64,000 nucleotides of DNA, taken from the NCBI RefSeq assembly GCF_020923435.1, contig NZ_CP087263.1, forward strand, positions 1,507,970-1,571,969, read 5' to 3'. Shown in pieces: positions 16,497 to 25,024 of the stretch; position 1 is the first letter of the stretch, and the number at the start of each line of letters is the position of its first letter. A program made the translations under genes and the position numbers. Under the pieces are notes generated by a model. The model worked only from the letters and a program-made list of their open reading frames with translations, ran no database searches and had not been told where the DNA came from. The stretch comes from Brevibacillus humidisoli (GTDB lineage: Bacteria; Bacillota; Bacilli; Brevibacillales; Brevibacillaceae).

Positions 16497-16547
16497 GAAG
16501 AATCCACCCATTGGAGAAAAAGCAGGATGAGGTGGATTTCTTTTTTT
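16497..16547 (+). terminator. Terminator of the amino-acid ABC operon
   Basis: AATCCACC (16501-16508) pairs with GGTGGATT (16531-16538) across a 22-nt loop, followed by TTCTTTTTTT. Confidence 0.8.
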
Positions 16548-16549
16548 AT

Positions 16550-16946
16550 ATCAAGACAGATCACGATAGAAAATATACGGTCATTTGTTATACTAGATGT
16601 ATGGGAAATACTTACACAGCGGACAATGAGTAGGATCAACAGGTGTAAAGCGATCAACCACGATCTTTTAGAGTTGTATTCGCTATCCAACTATCTACAT
16701 CTCAACTGCTTTGCTCGTTTGTTTTTAATTTACATAATAATTATTACGTAAATAATAGGGGTGTGCTGAAGCCGCTCCTGTGTGTCTTCTATTCAGAGGA
16801 ACGATTATTGCTCACCTGGACTTATGGAGCCAGTGTAAACGGTAGAAAAAACACGACCATATGGAAACGGGGCATCCTATGATATAGTATAGTGATGGTA
16901 AACTTGTACTGCTCTTTTCAAGTATCGTCAAAGAGGAGGGAAGCCA
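16550..16946 (+). other. Intergenic region, AT-rich
   Basis: About 400 bases without a credible gene. It contains the palindrome at 16729-16752 and, just before the YycC-like gene, a possible promoter region (ATGATATAGTATAG near 16880). No RNA family is recognised. Confidence 0.4.
16729..16752. repeat. 24-bp near-perfect palindrome
   Basis: TTTACATAATAATTATTACG followed by TAAA reads as an inverted repeat with a perfect TAATAATTATTA core and a single mismatch in the outer arms. It resembles binding sites of Fur-family repressors in composition but lacks their 7-1-7 spacing. It lies about 195 bp before the YycC-like gene, too far for a simple operator of that gene. Confidence 0.5.
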
Positions 16947-17117
16947 ATGAGACCGATGCAGATTTCTGGTGAGACCGCACAGAAACTGGCAAAGGCCTTG
17001 GACATTCCGATTGAGCAATTGATGCATATGCCCCAGCATATATTGCTGCAAAAACTTGCCGAGTTGCATGCGAAAGAACAAAAAGAGAGCAATGAACAAC
17101 GAGACTGCACAGAGTAG
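16947..17117 (+). CDS. yycC: YycC-like small protein
   Basis: A 56-residue protein beginning MRPMQISGETAQKLAKALD and continuing PIEQLMHMPQHILLQKLAEL, which matches the conserved core of the YycC family of Bacillales. ATG 16947 is well placed behind GAGGAGGG. The family has no established function; the sequence looks like two amphipathic helices with a charged tail. It was not found in longer-ORF lists because of its size. Confidence 0.75.
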   Translation: MRPMQISGETAQKLAKALDIPIEQLMHMPQHILLQKLAELHAKEQKESNEQRDCTE

Positions 17118-17217
17118 CAGACTCATCTTCGTTGACAAGGGCGAGAGTGGACTTGACCGATGAGAAACGGAAGGTATCCTGGATCGTTCGGTTTACTCAT
17201 CTGTCTCTAGGAGTTGT

Positions 17218-18399
17218 ATGAACGTGGAGCGAGAATACGCCAAAAAAATCCTGCTGCTAACGTTGATAGAACGAATCCTAGGCATGTTTGAAAAGAGCTG
17301 CCGGGATCTAGTAGCGTTGGGCGGAGATTATGCCAGATATGTCCAGGAGTATGGGGAAGCGATCAGAGAGCTGACCAGTCACGCGTTGGAGTCAGCGATT
17401 GATCTGCTGTTTGCCACGGAAGAGGAGTATGACTGCAAGAAACGGGAGTACTTCGAACAAATCGTCGAACGTGCTTTTCAATCGGCATGGAGCGAAATCC
17501 CCTACGATGTGGTCCTGGAGTTAAGTACCAAGATGCGCGTTCATTTCTTTAATGAGATGACAGATATTTTACAAGAGGCAGGTTCATTCATATCTACTCC
17601 ATATGCTTACGAGATATTCCGACGATTAAACGAAATCATGGAGCTGTTATTCCAGCATTATTTCACCAGATACCTGTCCCTTAAAGAAGAACAGATCGAT
17701 CACCTGCACGAACAGAAGATTTCTGTTATTGGCCATATGGCAGCGGGTATGGCACATGAACTTCGCAACCCGCTTACCTCGTTTCAGGGCTTTTTGCAAT
17801 TGATGGAAGAAAGCATTAAACAGGGCCGTATGGAATCGACGACTTTTTTGGCCTACATTCGAATATGTCGGGAGGAATTGAAAGCGCTGCAGGATTTGCT
17901 ATCCAGCTTTTTGGTTATGGCCCGCAAGCGGCAGGGTTCCAAAAAGGATGTGGAGGTGCTGCCACTCAAACCGATCCTACAGCGTGTTCATGATGTGGCA
18001 CGCCATTTTGCCTTGGAGAAGGATGTAACGCTTCTGTTTGATCGGATAGACAGCTCTGTACAGATCCGCGGCGTCTCCTCGTACATCGAGCAAATCGGGC
18101 TGAACATCGTCAAAAATGCGGTGGACGCAGTCGCTGTGGGCGGACAAGTGGTTGTTGAAACGGAGATCGATCCACAGAAGCGGATGGTACAGATCTGCTT
18201 TGCTGATGATGGTCCAGGGATGAGGCGTGAGCAATTAGAGCGTATCTTTGAGCCGTTTTATACGACCAAAGAGCGAGGAACCGGGCTGGGATTGGCCATT
18301 TGTCGGCAGCTGGTCTTGGAAATGGCTGGTACGATTCAAGTCGATTCGCAGCCCGGTCATGGAACGCGGGTCATCGTCGAACTGCCTATCTCAGACTAG
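17218..18399 (+). CDS. Soluble sensor histidine kinase, sporulation-kinase-like
   Basis: A 393-residue kinase with no membrane segment. Residues 1-160 form an all-helical, unassigned sensor region. The HisKA box GMAHELRNPLTSF has His180; the HATPase domain shows the N box IVKNAVDAV, G1 DDGPGM, the F box FEPFYTTKERGTGLGLAI, and G2. This kinase domain is close to Spo0F-phosphorylating kinases (KinA/B/C/E) of Bacilli, which is the basis for the label. No response regulator is adjacent, as is usual for orphan sporulation kinases. ATG 17218 has TAGGAG upstream. Confidence 0.85.
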   Translation: MNVEREYAKKILLLTLIERILGMFEKSCRDLVALGGDYARYVQEYGEAIRELTSHALESAIDLLFATEEEYDCKKREYFEQIVERAFQSAWSEIPYDVVLELSTKMRVHFFNEMTDILQEAGSFISTPYAYEIFRRLNEIMELLFQHYFTRYLSLKEEQIDHLHEQKISVIGHMAAGMAHELRNPLTSFQGFLQLMEESIKQGRMESTTFLAYIRICREELKALQDLLSSFLVMARKRQGSKKDVEVLPLKPILQRVHDVARHFALEKDVTLLFDRIDSSVQIRGVSSYIEQIGLNIVKNAVDAVAVGGQVVVETEIDPQKRMVQICFADDGPGMRREQLERIFEPFYTTKERGTGLGLAICRQLVLEMAGTIQVDSQPGHGTRVIVELPISD

Positions 18400-18441
18400 G
18401 GAACAAGAAGATCCTTGTCGGATTGAGAGGAGGGAAACAGC

Positions 18442-18702
18442 ATGAAAGTAGCCATCTATCAGATCGCCAATCGTGTCGGGATGCATCCGAAGGAACTCTC
18501 CCGCGCCATCTACGACGGAGAGGTGACCGGAGAAGTCCCGGACGGTAATCCCCAATCCAAACAAGCGTGGGTCGATTTGTTGTCCCTGCGCAACTACATC
18601 CAGTGGCTGTACGAGCGAGAAAGAATGGATGAGATTCGCTACCTGAAATCGATCCGCCATTTGGACGCGTTGCGACGCCAAATGTCCGGCTCCCAGCGAT
18701 GA
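18442..18702 (+). CDS. Small helix-turn-helix-like protein before dinB
   Basis: An 86-residue charged protein that I do not recognise. Its N-terminus (VAIYQIANRVGMHPKELSRA) reads like a MerR- or excisionase-type helix-turn-helix, followed by IYDGEVTGEVPDG as a possible wing and a basic helical tail. ATG 18442 follows GAGAGGAGGG. The last four bases (ATGA) are shared with the start of dinB, so the two proteins are probably made from one mRNA by coupled translation, which suggests a role linked to Pol IV or its control. Confidence 0.65.
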   Translation: MKVAIYQIANRVGMHPKELSRAIYDGEVTGEVPDGNPQSKQAWVDLLSLRNYIQWLYERERMDEIRYLKSIRHLDALRRQMSGSQR

Positions 18703-19736
18703 AGAAGTTCCTTCATCTCGACCTCGACGCCTTCTTTGCCAGTGTCGAGCAGCTTGATAACCCATCGCTGCGCGGAAAGCCGGTTATCGTCGGTGGGACG
18801 AGGAATCGTGGCGTTGTGGCCACCTGCAGCTATGAGGCGCGAGCCTATGGCGTCCGCTCCGCCATGCCAGCCGCCCTGGCCAGAAAAAAATGTCCCGAGG
18901 GGATTTTCCTTCCTGTCCGCTATAGTCGTTACCAAGAGAAGTCGGCGGAAGTGAGGGCGATCTATACGCAATACACCGATCTGTACCAGTCTGTCGGTTT
19001 GGACGAAGCGTATCTTGATATGTCCCACTATGACAACGCGATTCCACCGGCGCGTGAAATCAAAGAACGAATTCACAAGGAGACCGGACTCACCTGCAGT
19101 ATCGGCCTCTCGTACAACATGTCTCTGGCCAAGATTGCCAGCGATCTGCGCAAACCCGACGCGTTTGTCGTGATACGAGAGGAACAAGCCCTTGAGGTAT
19201 TGCGAAGTTTGCCGGTTGGGGCACTGCATGGGATTGGCCGCAAATCACAGGAACTGCTAGCGAAGTGCGGAATTCATACAATCGAAGAGTTTTGGACGTT
19301 GAGCGAGGCAGAACTGGTTGAACTGTTTGGAAAAGCTGGCCGCGGCTATTACCTGCGAGCCAGAGGAATCGATCACCGACAGATTCAGATGAACAGGCCG
19401 ATCAAGTCGATCAGCAGAGAAACAACACTGGCGGTGGATCTCTTTGAGCGAGATGATGTAATCAGGATTGCACGTGAATTGTTTGCCGAGCTGTGGCAAG
19501 AGGTAGAGGCAGAAGGTGTGCAGCCGCAAACGCTTGCCCTGAAGGTCAAGTACACCGATTTCAAGCAGCGAAGCAAACAGAAAAAGGTAGAGCATGAGGA
19601 GTGGGCAGCTGTCCTGGAGCAACTGGCCGAAGCGTTTGACTATACTCCGGGGGTACGTCTGGTGGGTGTATCTGTGTCCAACTTTGTGCGCCCGGACGAA
19701 GCTTCACCACGCTACGAACAATTGCGTTTTTTCTAG
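18699..19736 (+). CDS. dinB: DNA polymerase IV
   Basis: A 345-residue Y-family polymerase for translesion synthesis, error-prone on undamaged DNA. Visible motifs: LDLDAFFASVEQ at the N-terminus (first catalytic Asp), YSRYQEKSAEV (nucleotide binding), VGLDEAYLDM (catalytic Asp-Glu pair), CSIGLSYNMSLAKIASD, and the little-finger domain in the C-terminal third. The end EQLRFF resembles a beta-clamp binding peptide (QL-x-x-F). Overlaps the small ORF upstream by 4 bp and ends at a terminator. Confidence 0.95.
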   Translation: MKKFLHLDLDAFFASVEQLDNPSLRGKPVIVGGTRNRGVVATCSYEARAYGVRSAMPAALARKKCPEGIFLPVRYSRYQEKSAEVRAIYTQYTDLYQSVGLDEAYLDMSHYDNAIPPAREIKERIHKETGLTCSIGLSYNMSLAKIASDLRKPDAFVVIREEQALEVLRSLPVGALHGIGRKSQELLAKCGIHTIEEFWTLSEAELVELFGKAGRGYYLRARGIDHRQIQMNRPIKSISRETTLAVDLFERDDVIRIARELFAELWQEVEAEGVQPQTLALKVKYTDFKQRSKQKKVEHEEWAAVLEQLAEAFDYTPGVRLVGVSVSNFVRPDEASPRYEQLRFF

Positions 19737-19754
19737 AAGCGTAGTCAGTCTTCG

Positions 19755-19784
19755 GAGCCTGAGTCGATCAGGCTCGCTTTTTTT
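19755..19784 (+). terminator. Terminator of dinB
   Basis: GAGCCTGA (19755-19762) pairs with TCAGGCTC (19768-19775), followed by seven T. Confidence 0.9.
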
Positions 19785-19915
19785 CACCCGTCCGAGCAAC
19801 ATTTTCTGCCACGAATCAAAACATGAAATTTCTGAATAATTTGTGTTCGGCATCATGTTCTTGAAGCTGATACTACCGGGATTCGTCCTGTAGGTTCGGC
19901 CGATATCGCCCTCGT

Positions 19916-19931
19916 TGGCATACAAATTGCT
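19916..19931 (+). promoter_or_regulatory. Sigma-54 promoter of the galactitol-type PTS operon
   Basis: TGGCATACAAATTGCT has the -24 GG and -12 GC elements at exact sigma-54 spacing (consensus TGGCAC-N5-TTGCW, one substitution). It lies about 48 bp before the IIA gene. The LevR-like sigma-54 activator at 25025 is the obvious regulator. Confidence 0.85.
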
Positions 19932-19978
19932 ATTCAAAACATGTGAGTGATAATCGAAGGGAGGGAGAGCAAACGCGG

Positions 19979-20455
19979 ATGAACTTGTTGGATATTGTCA
20001 AGCCGGATTACCTCTGCATATTTCATGAGCCGTGCGAGAGAGAAGAGATCATCAATCGGTTGGGAATGCTTTTGACCAACTGCGGAGTGGTTGAGCAGGC
20101 CTACATTGATGCCGTATTGGCACGGGAGGCGGAGTTTCCGACTGGACTGGAGCTCGGAGAGATTCACGTGGCCATCCCCCATGCTGATTCTGCAGCGGTC
20201 AAATCACCGGCAATCGCCTTGGGAGTCGCCAAACGGGGCGTCCCTTTTCGCAGTATGGCGGAGCCGGAAAAAGAGATTGCGGTCCATCTGGTGATCCTGT
20301 TAGCTACGCAAAGAAGTGAGATGCAGCTGCAGGCTTTGGAAAAGACGATGGATTTCGTGCAGGATCCCAAACGGCTGAAGAGTTTGCTGGAGGCGGCAGA
20401 TGAAGGGGAACTGTACACCAGATTTGTGGAATACTTGGTGCTGGAAGAACAGTAA
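19979..20455 (+). CDS. PTS IIA component, galactitol/fructose-nitrogen type
   Basis: A 158-residue cytoplasmic IIA protein that takes phosphate from HPr. The phosphorylated His is His68 in IHVAIPHADS, the signature of the PTS EIIA type 2 (Gat/Fru/Ntr) fold. ATG 19979 is preceded by GGGAGGGAGAG; an in-frame GTG at 19943 lies before that site and is rejected. First gene of the operon IIA-IIB-IIC-aldolase under the sigma-54 promoter. Confidence 0.88.
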   Translation: MNLLDIVKPDYLCIFHEPCEREEIINRLGMLLTNCGVVEQAYIDAVLAREAEFPTGLELGEIHVAIPHADSAAVKSPAIALGVAKRGVPFRSMAEPEKEIAVHLVILLATQRSEMQLQALEKTMDFVQDPKRLKSLLEAADEGELYTRFVEYLVLEEQ

Positions 20456-20511
20456 GAGTATGCTTTCTTTTGGAGATGAGCCGATCGGAAAAATCCTGAC
20501 GTACAACAAAA

Positions 20512-20525
20512 TGTAAGCGTTTTAC
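20512..20525 (+). promoter_or_regulatory. Possible cre-like site inside the PTS operon
   Basis: TGTAAGCGTTTTAC in the gap between the IIA and IIB genes fits 12 of 14 cre positions and is an imperfect palindrome. A roadblock-type CcpA effect on downstream genes is possible but unsupported beyond the match. Confidence 0.35.
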
Positions 20526-20554
20526 GCAACGCGAACAGAAAGGTGGCAGAGCAT

Positions 20555-20836
20555 ATGAGCAAAAAAGTGGTCGTCATTTGTGGAACGGGCGTTTGCACGT
20601 CAACTGTGGTGATGGGGAAGTTGAAAGCGTTTTTACAAGAGAAGGGACTGAACGTAAATCTAACCCAGTCGAAGGTGTCTGATGTGATGAATCGGGCTGC
20701 CGACTACGATTTGATCATTTCCACCACAGCGGTCCCGTCTTCGATCTCTGCAAAAGTACTAAATGCAGTCCCCGTGCTGACTGGTGTTGGCAAGGAGAAA
20801 TTCTTTGAGGAATTGGAGGCGGCATTAAAAGAGTAG
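20555..20836 (+). CDS. PTS IIB component, galactitol type
   Basis: A 93-residue IIB protein. The phosphocysteine is Cys9 in VICGTGVCTSTVV, the P-loop-like motif of EIIB-Gat. It passes phosphate from IIA to the sugar in IIC. ATG 20555 follows AAAGGTGG. The gap of about 100 bp after IIA holds the cre-like site. Confidence 0.9.
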   Translation: MSKKVVVICGTGVCTSTVVMGKLKAFLQEKGLNVNLTQSKVSDVMNRAADYDLIISTTAVPSSISAKVLNAVPVLTGVGKEKFFEELEAALKE

Positions 20837-20888
20837 CGGCAGTGTTATTTTGGCAGCAGGCTATCACAACGAGGAGGAGGAATGTGTC

Positions 20889-22238
20889 GTGCAAGTGATT
20901 CAATATCTGATTGATCTCGGGCCTTCCGTGATGTTGCCGATTATTATCTTTATCTTTGGTCTTATTCTTAAGTCCAAACCGAGTGCTGCTTTCCGGGCTG
21001 GTCTAACGGCAGGGATTGGCTTTATCGGGATCAATCTCGTCATTGGTCTGTTGATGGACAGCTTGGGGCCGGCGGCAAAAGATATGGTCAATCGGCTCGG
21101 GATTCAACTCAGCGTAATCGATGTCGGCTGGCCGGCGACAGCTGCCGTCTCCTTTGGTTCTACCGTTGGGGCACTGGCGATACCGATCGGTTTGGCTGTC
21201 AATCTCGCCTTGCTGGTATTCGGATTAACCAAGACTTTAAACGTCGATCTGTGGAATCTGTGGCATGTCGCATTTACCGGAGCTCTGGTCAGCATCATGA
21301 CGGACAGCTTCGCATTAGGCGTACTCACTTCTATCGTGCATACGCTGGTGATCCTGGTATTGTCGGATCTGACCGCCAAACATGTGGAGAAGTACTACGG
21401 CTATCCCAATGTAGCTTTTCCACATGGCACGTCAACCCCGTACTACCTGTTTGCCCTGCCGCTGGAAAAGCTGTTTAATGTGATACCTGGTCTCAAGGAC
21501 TGGAAAGCAGATCCTGATGCGATCCAGAGACGGCTCGGTGTATTCGGCGAATCGATTGTCCTTGGTCTGATCCTGGGGATTATGATCGGGATTCTCGCCG
21601 GGTGGGATTTACAGGCGATCCTGCAGCTTGGTGTGAAAACAGCAGCGGTGATGCTGCTCCTGCCGCGTGTCGTTGCGATCCTGATGGAAGGTTTGATGCC
21701 GATTTCGGAGGCAGCGGGCGAGTTCGTCAAGAAACGCTTCCCAGACAGAGAGCTGTATATCGGGATGGACTCGGCACTGGCTGTCGGCCATCCAGCCGTC
21801 ATCGCCTCATCGCTGATCCTGATTCCCGTGGCGTTGGGCTTAGCTGTTCTGATACCGGGAAACAAGGTGCTGCCTTTTGGTGATTTGGCCACCATCCCAT
21901 TTATGATCTGCCTGATGGTGCCGATCTTCCGCGGCAACGTCGTACGCACGGTGATCGCCGGTACCATATCCATCGGGTTTGGACTGTTGATTGCCACGTA
22001 CGCTTCACCGTATTTCACGGAAGCAGCCAAAAATGTAGGCTTTCCCTTTCCGGAAGGAGCAACCGCCATCTCCTCCTTGGTGGACGGCGCCGTACCGACC
22101 ACGGCCATCTTTATGTTTGCTGCCAAACTAGGCTATGCCGGGTTGATTGCGATTGGCTTGATCACACTGGGAGTTGCCTTTTATCAGCGGAAAAAAGATA
22201 AGCAGCAGGCTCAGGAAGGGACGCAGCTGACGTCGTAG
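20889..22238 (+). CDS. PTS IIC component, galactitol type
   Basis: A 449-residue membrane permease of the EIIC-GAT family (PF03611) with about ten or more helices. Visible family segments include GLIGF-like helices and PHGTSTPYYLFALPLEKLFN and GIGF/IGMDSALAVGHPAVIAS in the central substrate region. The start is GTG 20889, eight bases after GAGGAGGAA; starting at 20850 would read through that ribosome site. The sugar is unknown. No polyol-phosphate dehydrogenase is encoded beside it, unlike the classical galactitol operon. Confidence 0.9.
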   Translation: MQVIQYLIDLGPSVMLPIIIFIFGLILKSKPSAAFRAGLTAGIGFIGINLVIGLLMDSLGPAAKDMVNRLGIQLSVIDVGWPATAAVSFGSTVGALAIPIGLAVNLALLVFGLTKTLNVDLWNLWHVAFTGALVSIMTDSFALGVLTSIVHTLVILVLSDLTAKHVEKYYGYPNVAFPHGTSTPYYLFALPLEKLFNVIPGLKDWKADPDAIQRRLGVFGESIVLGLILGIMIGILAGWDLQAILQLGVKTAAVMLLLPRVVAILMEGLMPISEAAGEFVKKRFPDRELYIGMDSALAVGHPAVIASSLILIPVALGLAVLIPGNKVLPFGDLATIPFMICLMVPIFRGNVVRTVIAGTISIGFGLLIATYASPYFTEAAKNVGFPFPEGATAISSLVDGAVPTTAIFMFAAKLGYAGLIAIGLITLGVAFYQRKKDKQQAQEGTQLTS

Positions 22239-22357
22239 CAAAAACCGTCCAACACAGGGAGCCGCCTGTTTGTCCGCTGTTGGGCAAGCGGGTGTGCTCC
22301 GTACAGGACAACATCCTGCCCAAGCGACATGTCAAAGGAGATCGGGGGAGGAAGAGC

Positions 22358-23011
22358 ATGCTAGAAAGTTTGAAATCATTGGTCTGCGAGTTGCATCTGG
22401 AACTGCCAAAAAACCAGTTGGTTACGATGACCAGCGGCAATGTAAGTGCGCGGGACCGAGAGTCCGGCTACGTGGTGGTGAAACCGAGCGGGGTACCGTA
22501 TGAGCAACTCTCGCCCGCAGACATGGTGGTGGTTAACCTGGATGGACAGGTAATAGAGGGGAATCAGCGGCCGTCTGTTGATGCCGAGACCCACCTGTAC
22601 ATTTACCGGGAGCGCGATGACATCAATGGAGTGGTCCACACCCATTCGCCTTACGCCACCAGCTTTGCCGTGCTGGGGCAGGGCATACCGCCTGTTTTGA
22701 CGTCTGTTGCTGACATCTTTGGAGGACCGGTGCCAGTCGCACCGTATGCGGCAGTTGGCGGGGAGCAGATCGGCCGCGCGGTGGTGGAACATATCGGTCA
22801 TTCTCCAGCCATCCTGATGCAAAATCACGGTGTTTTTACGGTTGGACCGACACCGCAGCTTGCACTGAAAGCGGCAGTGGTACTGGAAGACGTGGCAAAA
22901 ACGATTCACTTGGCTATGCTGAGAGGAATGCCGATCGAGATTCCTGAACAAGAGGTGGAGCGGGCTCATCGGTACTATCAAACGATGTACGGACAAAAAC
23001 AAAGCTGCTGA
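22358..23011 (+). CDS. Class II aldolase / ribulose-phosphate 4-epimerase family protein
   Basis: A 217-residue zinc enzyme of the AraD/FucA family. The metal ligands are in place: Glu77 and His79 (DAETH), His94 and His96 (VVHTHSP) and His157 (MQNHGVF), together with the phosphate-binding TSGNVSARD and KPSGVPYEQL. Such enzymes split sugar 1-phosphates to DHAP and an aldehyde or epimerise pentulose phosphates. As last gene after the PTS it probably cleaves the imported sugar phosphate directly. ATG 22358 has GGGGGAGGAAG upstream. Epimerase versus aldolase cannot be decided here. Confidence 0.85.
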   Translation: MLESLKSLVCELHLELPKNQLVTMTSGNVSARDRESGYVVVKPSGVPYEQLSPADMVVVNLDGQVIEGNQRPSVDAETHLYIYRERDDINGVVHTHSPYATSFAVLGQGIPPVLTSVADIFGGPVPVAPYAAVGGEQIGRAVVEHIGHSPAILMQNHGVFTVGPTPQLALKAAVVLEDVAKTIHLAMLRGMPIEIPEQEVERAHRYYQTMYGQKQSC

Positions 23012-23034
23012 GCGAATCGCTCGGCAGCTTTTTA
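23001..23034 (+). terminator. Terminator between aldolase gene and ptsI
   Basis: AAAGCTGCTGAGCG (23001-23014) pairs with CGCTCGGCAGCTTT (23018-23031, one mismatch) and is followed by TTT. It overlaps the last codons of the aldolase gene and may serve the convergent ptsI as well. Confidence 0.8.
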
Positions 23035-23063
23035 CACGGGTCTCACAAGAGCAGCGGCTGGAA

Positions 23064-24725
23064 TCACAATTTTTCGCGAACCTGCTTTTCCAGTTCAGCG
23101 TAGGAACTCTGCGAGATTTCGTACTTGATCTGCGGGATCAGGCTGGCGGTCATGCTTAACTCTTTTACGCCGATGCCAATCAGCGCTTTGGCGAACTCTG
23201 GCACCCCGGCCATCTCGCCGCAGACTCCGACCCAGATGCCGTTCGCATCTGCGTGTTCGACCACCTGTTTGATCAGGCGCAGGATCGCCGTGTGGCCCGG
23301 ATCGTACAAATAGCCAACTTTTTGATTCATGCGGTCGGCAGCAAATGTGTATTGGATCAGGTCGTTGGAGCCGATGCTGAAAAAGTCCACATGCTTGGCC
23401 AACTGGTCGGCGATGATCGCCGCAGACGGGACTTCAATCATGATCCCGGTCTCGATCTGCTCGTCAAACGGCACTGTTTCTCGCTTCAGTGCTGCTTTTG
23501 CCTCTTCCAGCACTTCCAGCGCCTGCTTCAATTCCGCTTCGATCGCAATCATCGGGAACATGATCCGCAGCTTCCCGTAGTGACTGGCTCTCAGGATCGC
23601 CCGCAGTTGGGTCATGAACAGCTCTTTGCGGTCCAGACAGAGGCGAATCGCCCGGAATCCGAGGAACGGATTGAGCTCTTCGTCCATCGGGAGAGCGGGT
23701 ACCTGTTTGTCGCCGCCGATGTCGAGCGTACGGATAATGACGGGGCGGCCAGCCATCTCTTCAGCCACCTGCCGGTAGGCTTGAAACTGTTCTTCTTCAT
23801 CGGGCAGGGTGTCCCGGTCCAGGAAGAGAAACTCGGAGCGGAACAGTCCGATCGCTTCGCCGCCGTTGTCAAGGACTGCTTTCACGTCAGACGGGTTCCC
23901 GATGTTGGCTGCCACCTCGACACGCCGCCCATCTGCGGTAACAGCCAGTTCTTGAGCGGATGCTTTCCAGCGCTGTTGGTTGGTCCGGAATTCTTCTTGC
24001 TTCTCCTGGTACTGCTTGATGAGGTCAGCGGTTGGATGGAGAATCACTTCACCGCTGCTGCCGTCTAGAGCAGCCATATCGCCAGCGGCGAGCTGCTTTG
24101 TGATATTTGGGCAACCGACTACAGCCGGGATTTGCAGATTACGAGCCAGGATGGCGGAGTGGCTGGTCGAACCGCCGATCTCGGTGATGATCCCTTTGAT
24201 CGTCTGGGGATCAAGGCGTGCCGTATCAGATGGTGTCAGATCGTAGGCGACGAGGATCACCGGTTCTTGAATCGACTCCAGCGAGGCGTCGACAACCCCC
24301 AACAGATGCTTCAGTACACGCTTCTCCAGATCGCGAAAATCACTGGCCCGCTCCTTCATGTAGGGATCATCCAGCGAGGCGAACATCTCCGCATGTTTGG
24401 AGAAAACATCATGTACGGCCCAAGCGGCGTTCTTCCGCTCGTTCTCAATCTCGCTCTGGATGTCGCCGGTCAGGGCAGGGTCGTCCAAAATCATCAAATG
24501 GGATTCAAAGATGGCACTTTCTTCCTCGCCGATTTTTTCGGCCACTTTTTGTTTCGTCTCTCTCAAATCCTCTTTGGTCTGCTCCAGAGCATGGACCAAG
24601 GAGGACCATTCCTGGTCGGCGGCATCATTGGCAATCGATTCGGTTGAAATCGTAAGGTCTGCTTCCTGCAAGAGAAAAACAGGACCAGCTGCGTAACCGG
24701 GTGAGGCTGCGATTCCTTTTGTCAT
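23064..24725 (-). CDS. ptsI: PTS enzyme I
   Basis: Enzyme I (553 residues) transfers phosphate from PEP to HPr and starts the whole PTS chain. The active-site His is in GGSTSHSAILARNLQIPAVV, the PEP-binding signature in DFFSIGSNDLIQYTFAADRMN and the catalytic Cys in GVCGEMAG near the C-terminus. It is slightly shorter than B. subtilis PtsI (about 570). ATG 24725 follows AAGGGGG. Unusually, ptsH is not next to it but on the other side of the divergent regulator gene, so the two general PTS proteins belong to separate transcripts. Confidence 0.95.
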   Translation of the reverse strand: MTKGIAASPGYAAGPVFLLQEADLTISTESIANDAADQEWSSLVHALEQTKEDLRETKQKVAEKIGEEESAIFESHLMILDDPALTGDIQSEIENERKNAAWAVHDVFSKHAEMFASLDDPYMKERASDFRDLEKRVLKHLLGVVDASLESIQEPVILVAYDLTPSDTARLDPQTIKGIITEIGGSTSHSAILARNLQIPAVVGCPNITKQLAAGDMAALDGSSGEVILHPTADLIKQYQEKQEEFRTNQQRWKASAQELAVTADGRRVEVAANIGNPSDVKAVLDNGGEAIGLFRSEFLFLDRDTLPDEEEQFQAYRQVAEEMAGRPVIIRTLDIGGDKQVPALPMDEELNPFLGFRAIRLCLDRKELFMTQLRAILRASHYGKLRIMFPMIAIEAELKQALEVLEEAKAALKRETVPFDEQIETGIMIEVPSAAIIADQLAKHVDFFSIGSNDLIQYTFAADRMNQKVGYLYDPGHTAILRLIKQVVEHADANGIWVGVCGEMAGVPEFAKALIGIGVKELSMTASLIPQIKYEISQSSYAELEKQVREKL

Positions 24726-25024
24726 ATGTAATTCCCCCTTATGGATATGGACTGGCTGACTACTATGAAAAGAGAGTCAGGGAGCGTCCCTGACCCGTGA
24801 TCTCGGGCAGATATCTTTTTTATCTTACTATTCTCCATCAGCAGCAGTCAATTCAATTGCATATTTTGTGTTTTGTTTTCTCACAAGTTATGCCACAATG
24901 ATAGAAATGGTAGTTTTTGTGGAAAGGAGTGATCATCTCAGCGGCCAAAACAGAGACAGCGAAAGAGAAGGCTTTACAGAAGATTGGCACAAAAATTGCT
25001 AGTTTTTGAACAGGAGGGGTCGCG
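24726..25024. other. Divergent control region between ptsI and the LevR-like gene
   Basis: Three hundred bases with both promoters. On the minus strand a weak sigma-A-like pair (TTGTGA, 17 bp, TATGCA) lies near 24860-24890. No sigma-54 motif is seen. The only clear structure is the hairpin at 24776-24794. Confidence 0.4.
24776..24794 (-). terminator. Hairpin in the ptsI leader, attenuator-like
   Basis: A perfect 8-bp stem GTCAGGGA/TCCCTGAC with a 3-nt loop; on the minus strand TCTCTTTT follows. It is about 50 nt before the ptsI start codon. It could act as a weak terminator or RNA-stability element in the ptsI leader. No antiterminator sequence of the LicT/SacY type is recognised. Confidence 0.4.

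Noticed and set aside
23253-24068. 271-codon plus-strand frame opposite ptsI
   Set aside because: Shadow of an intact enzyme I with all motifs; no ribosome site.
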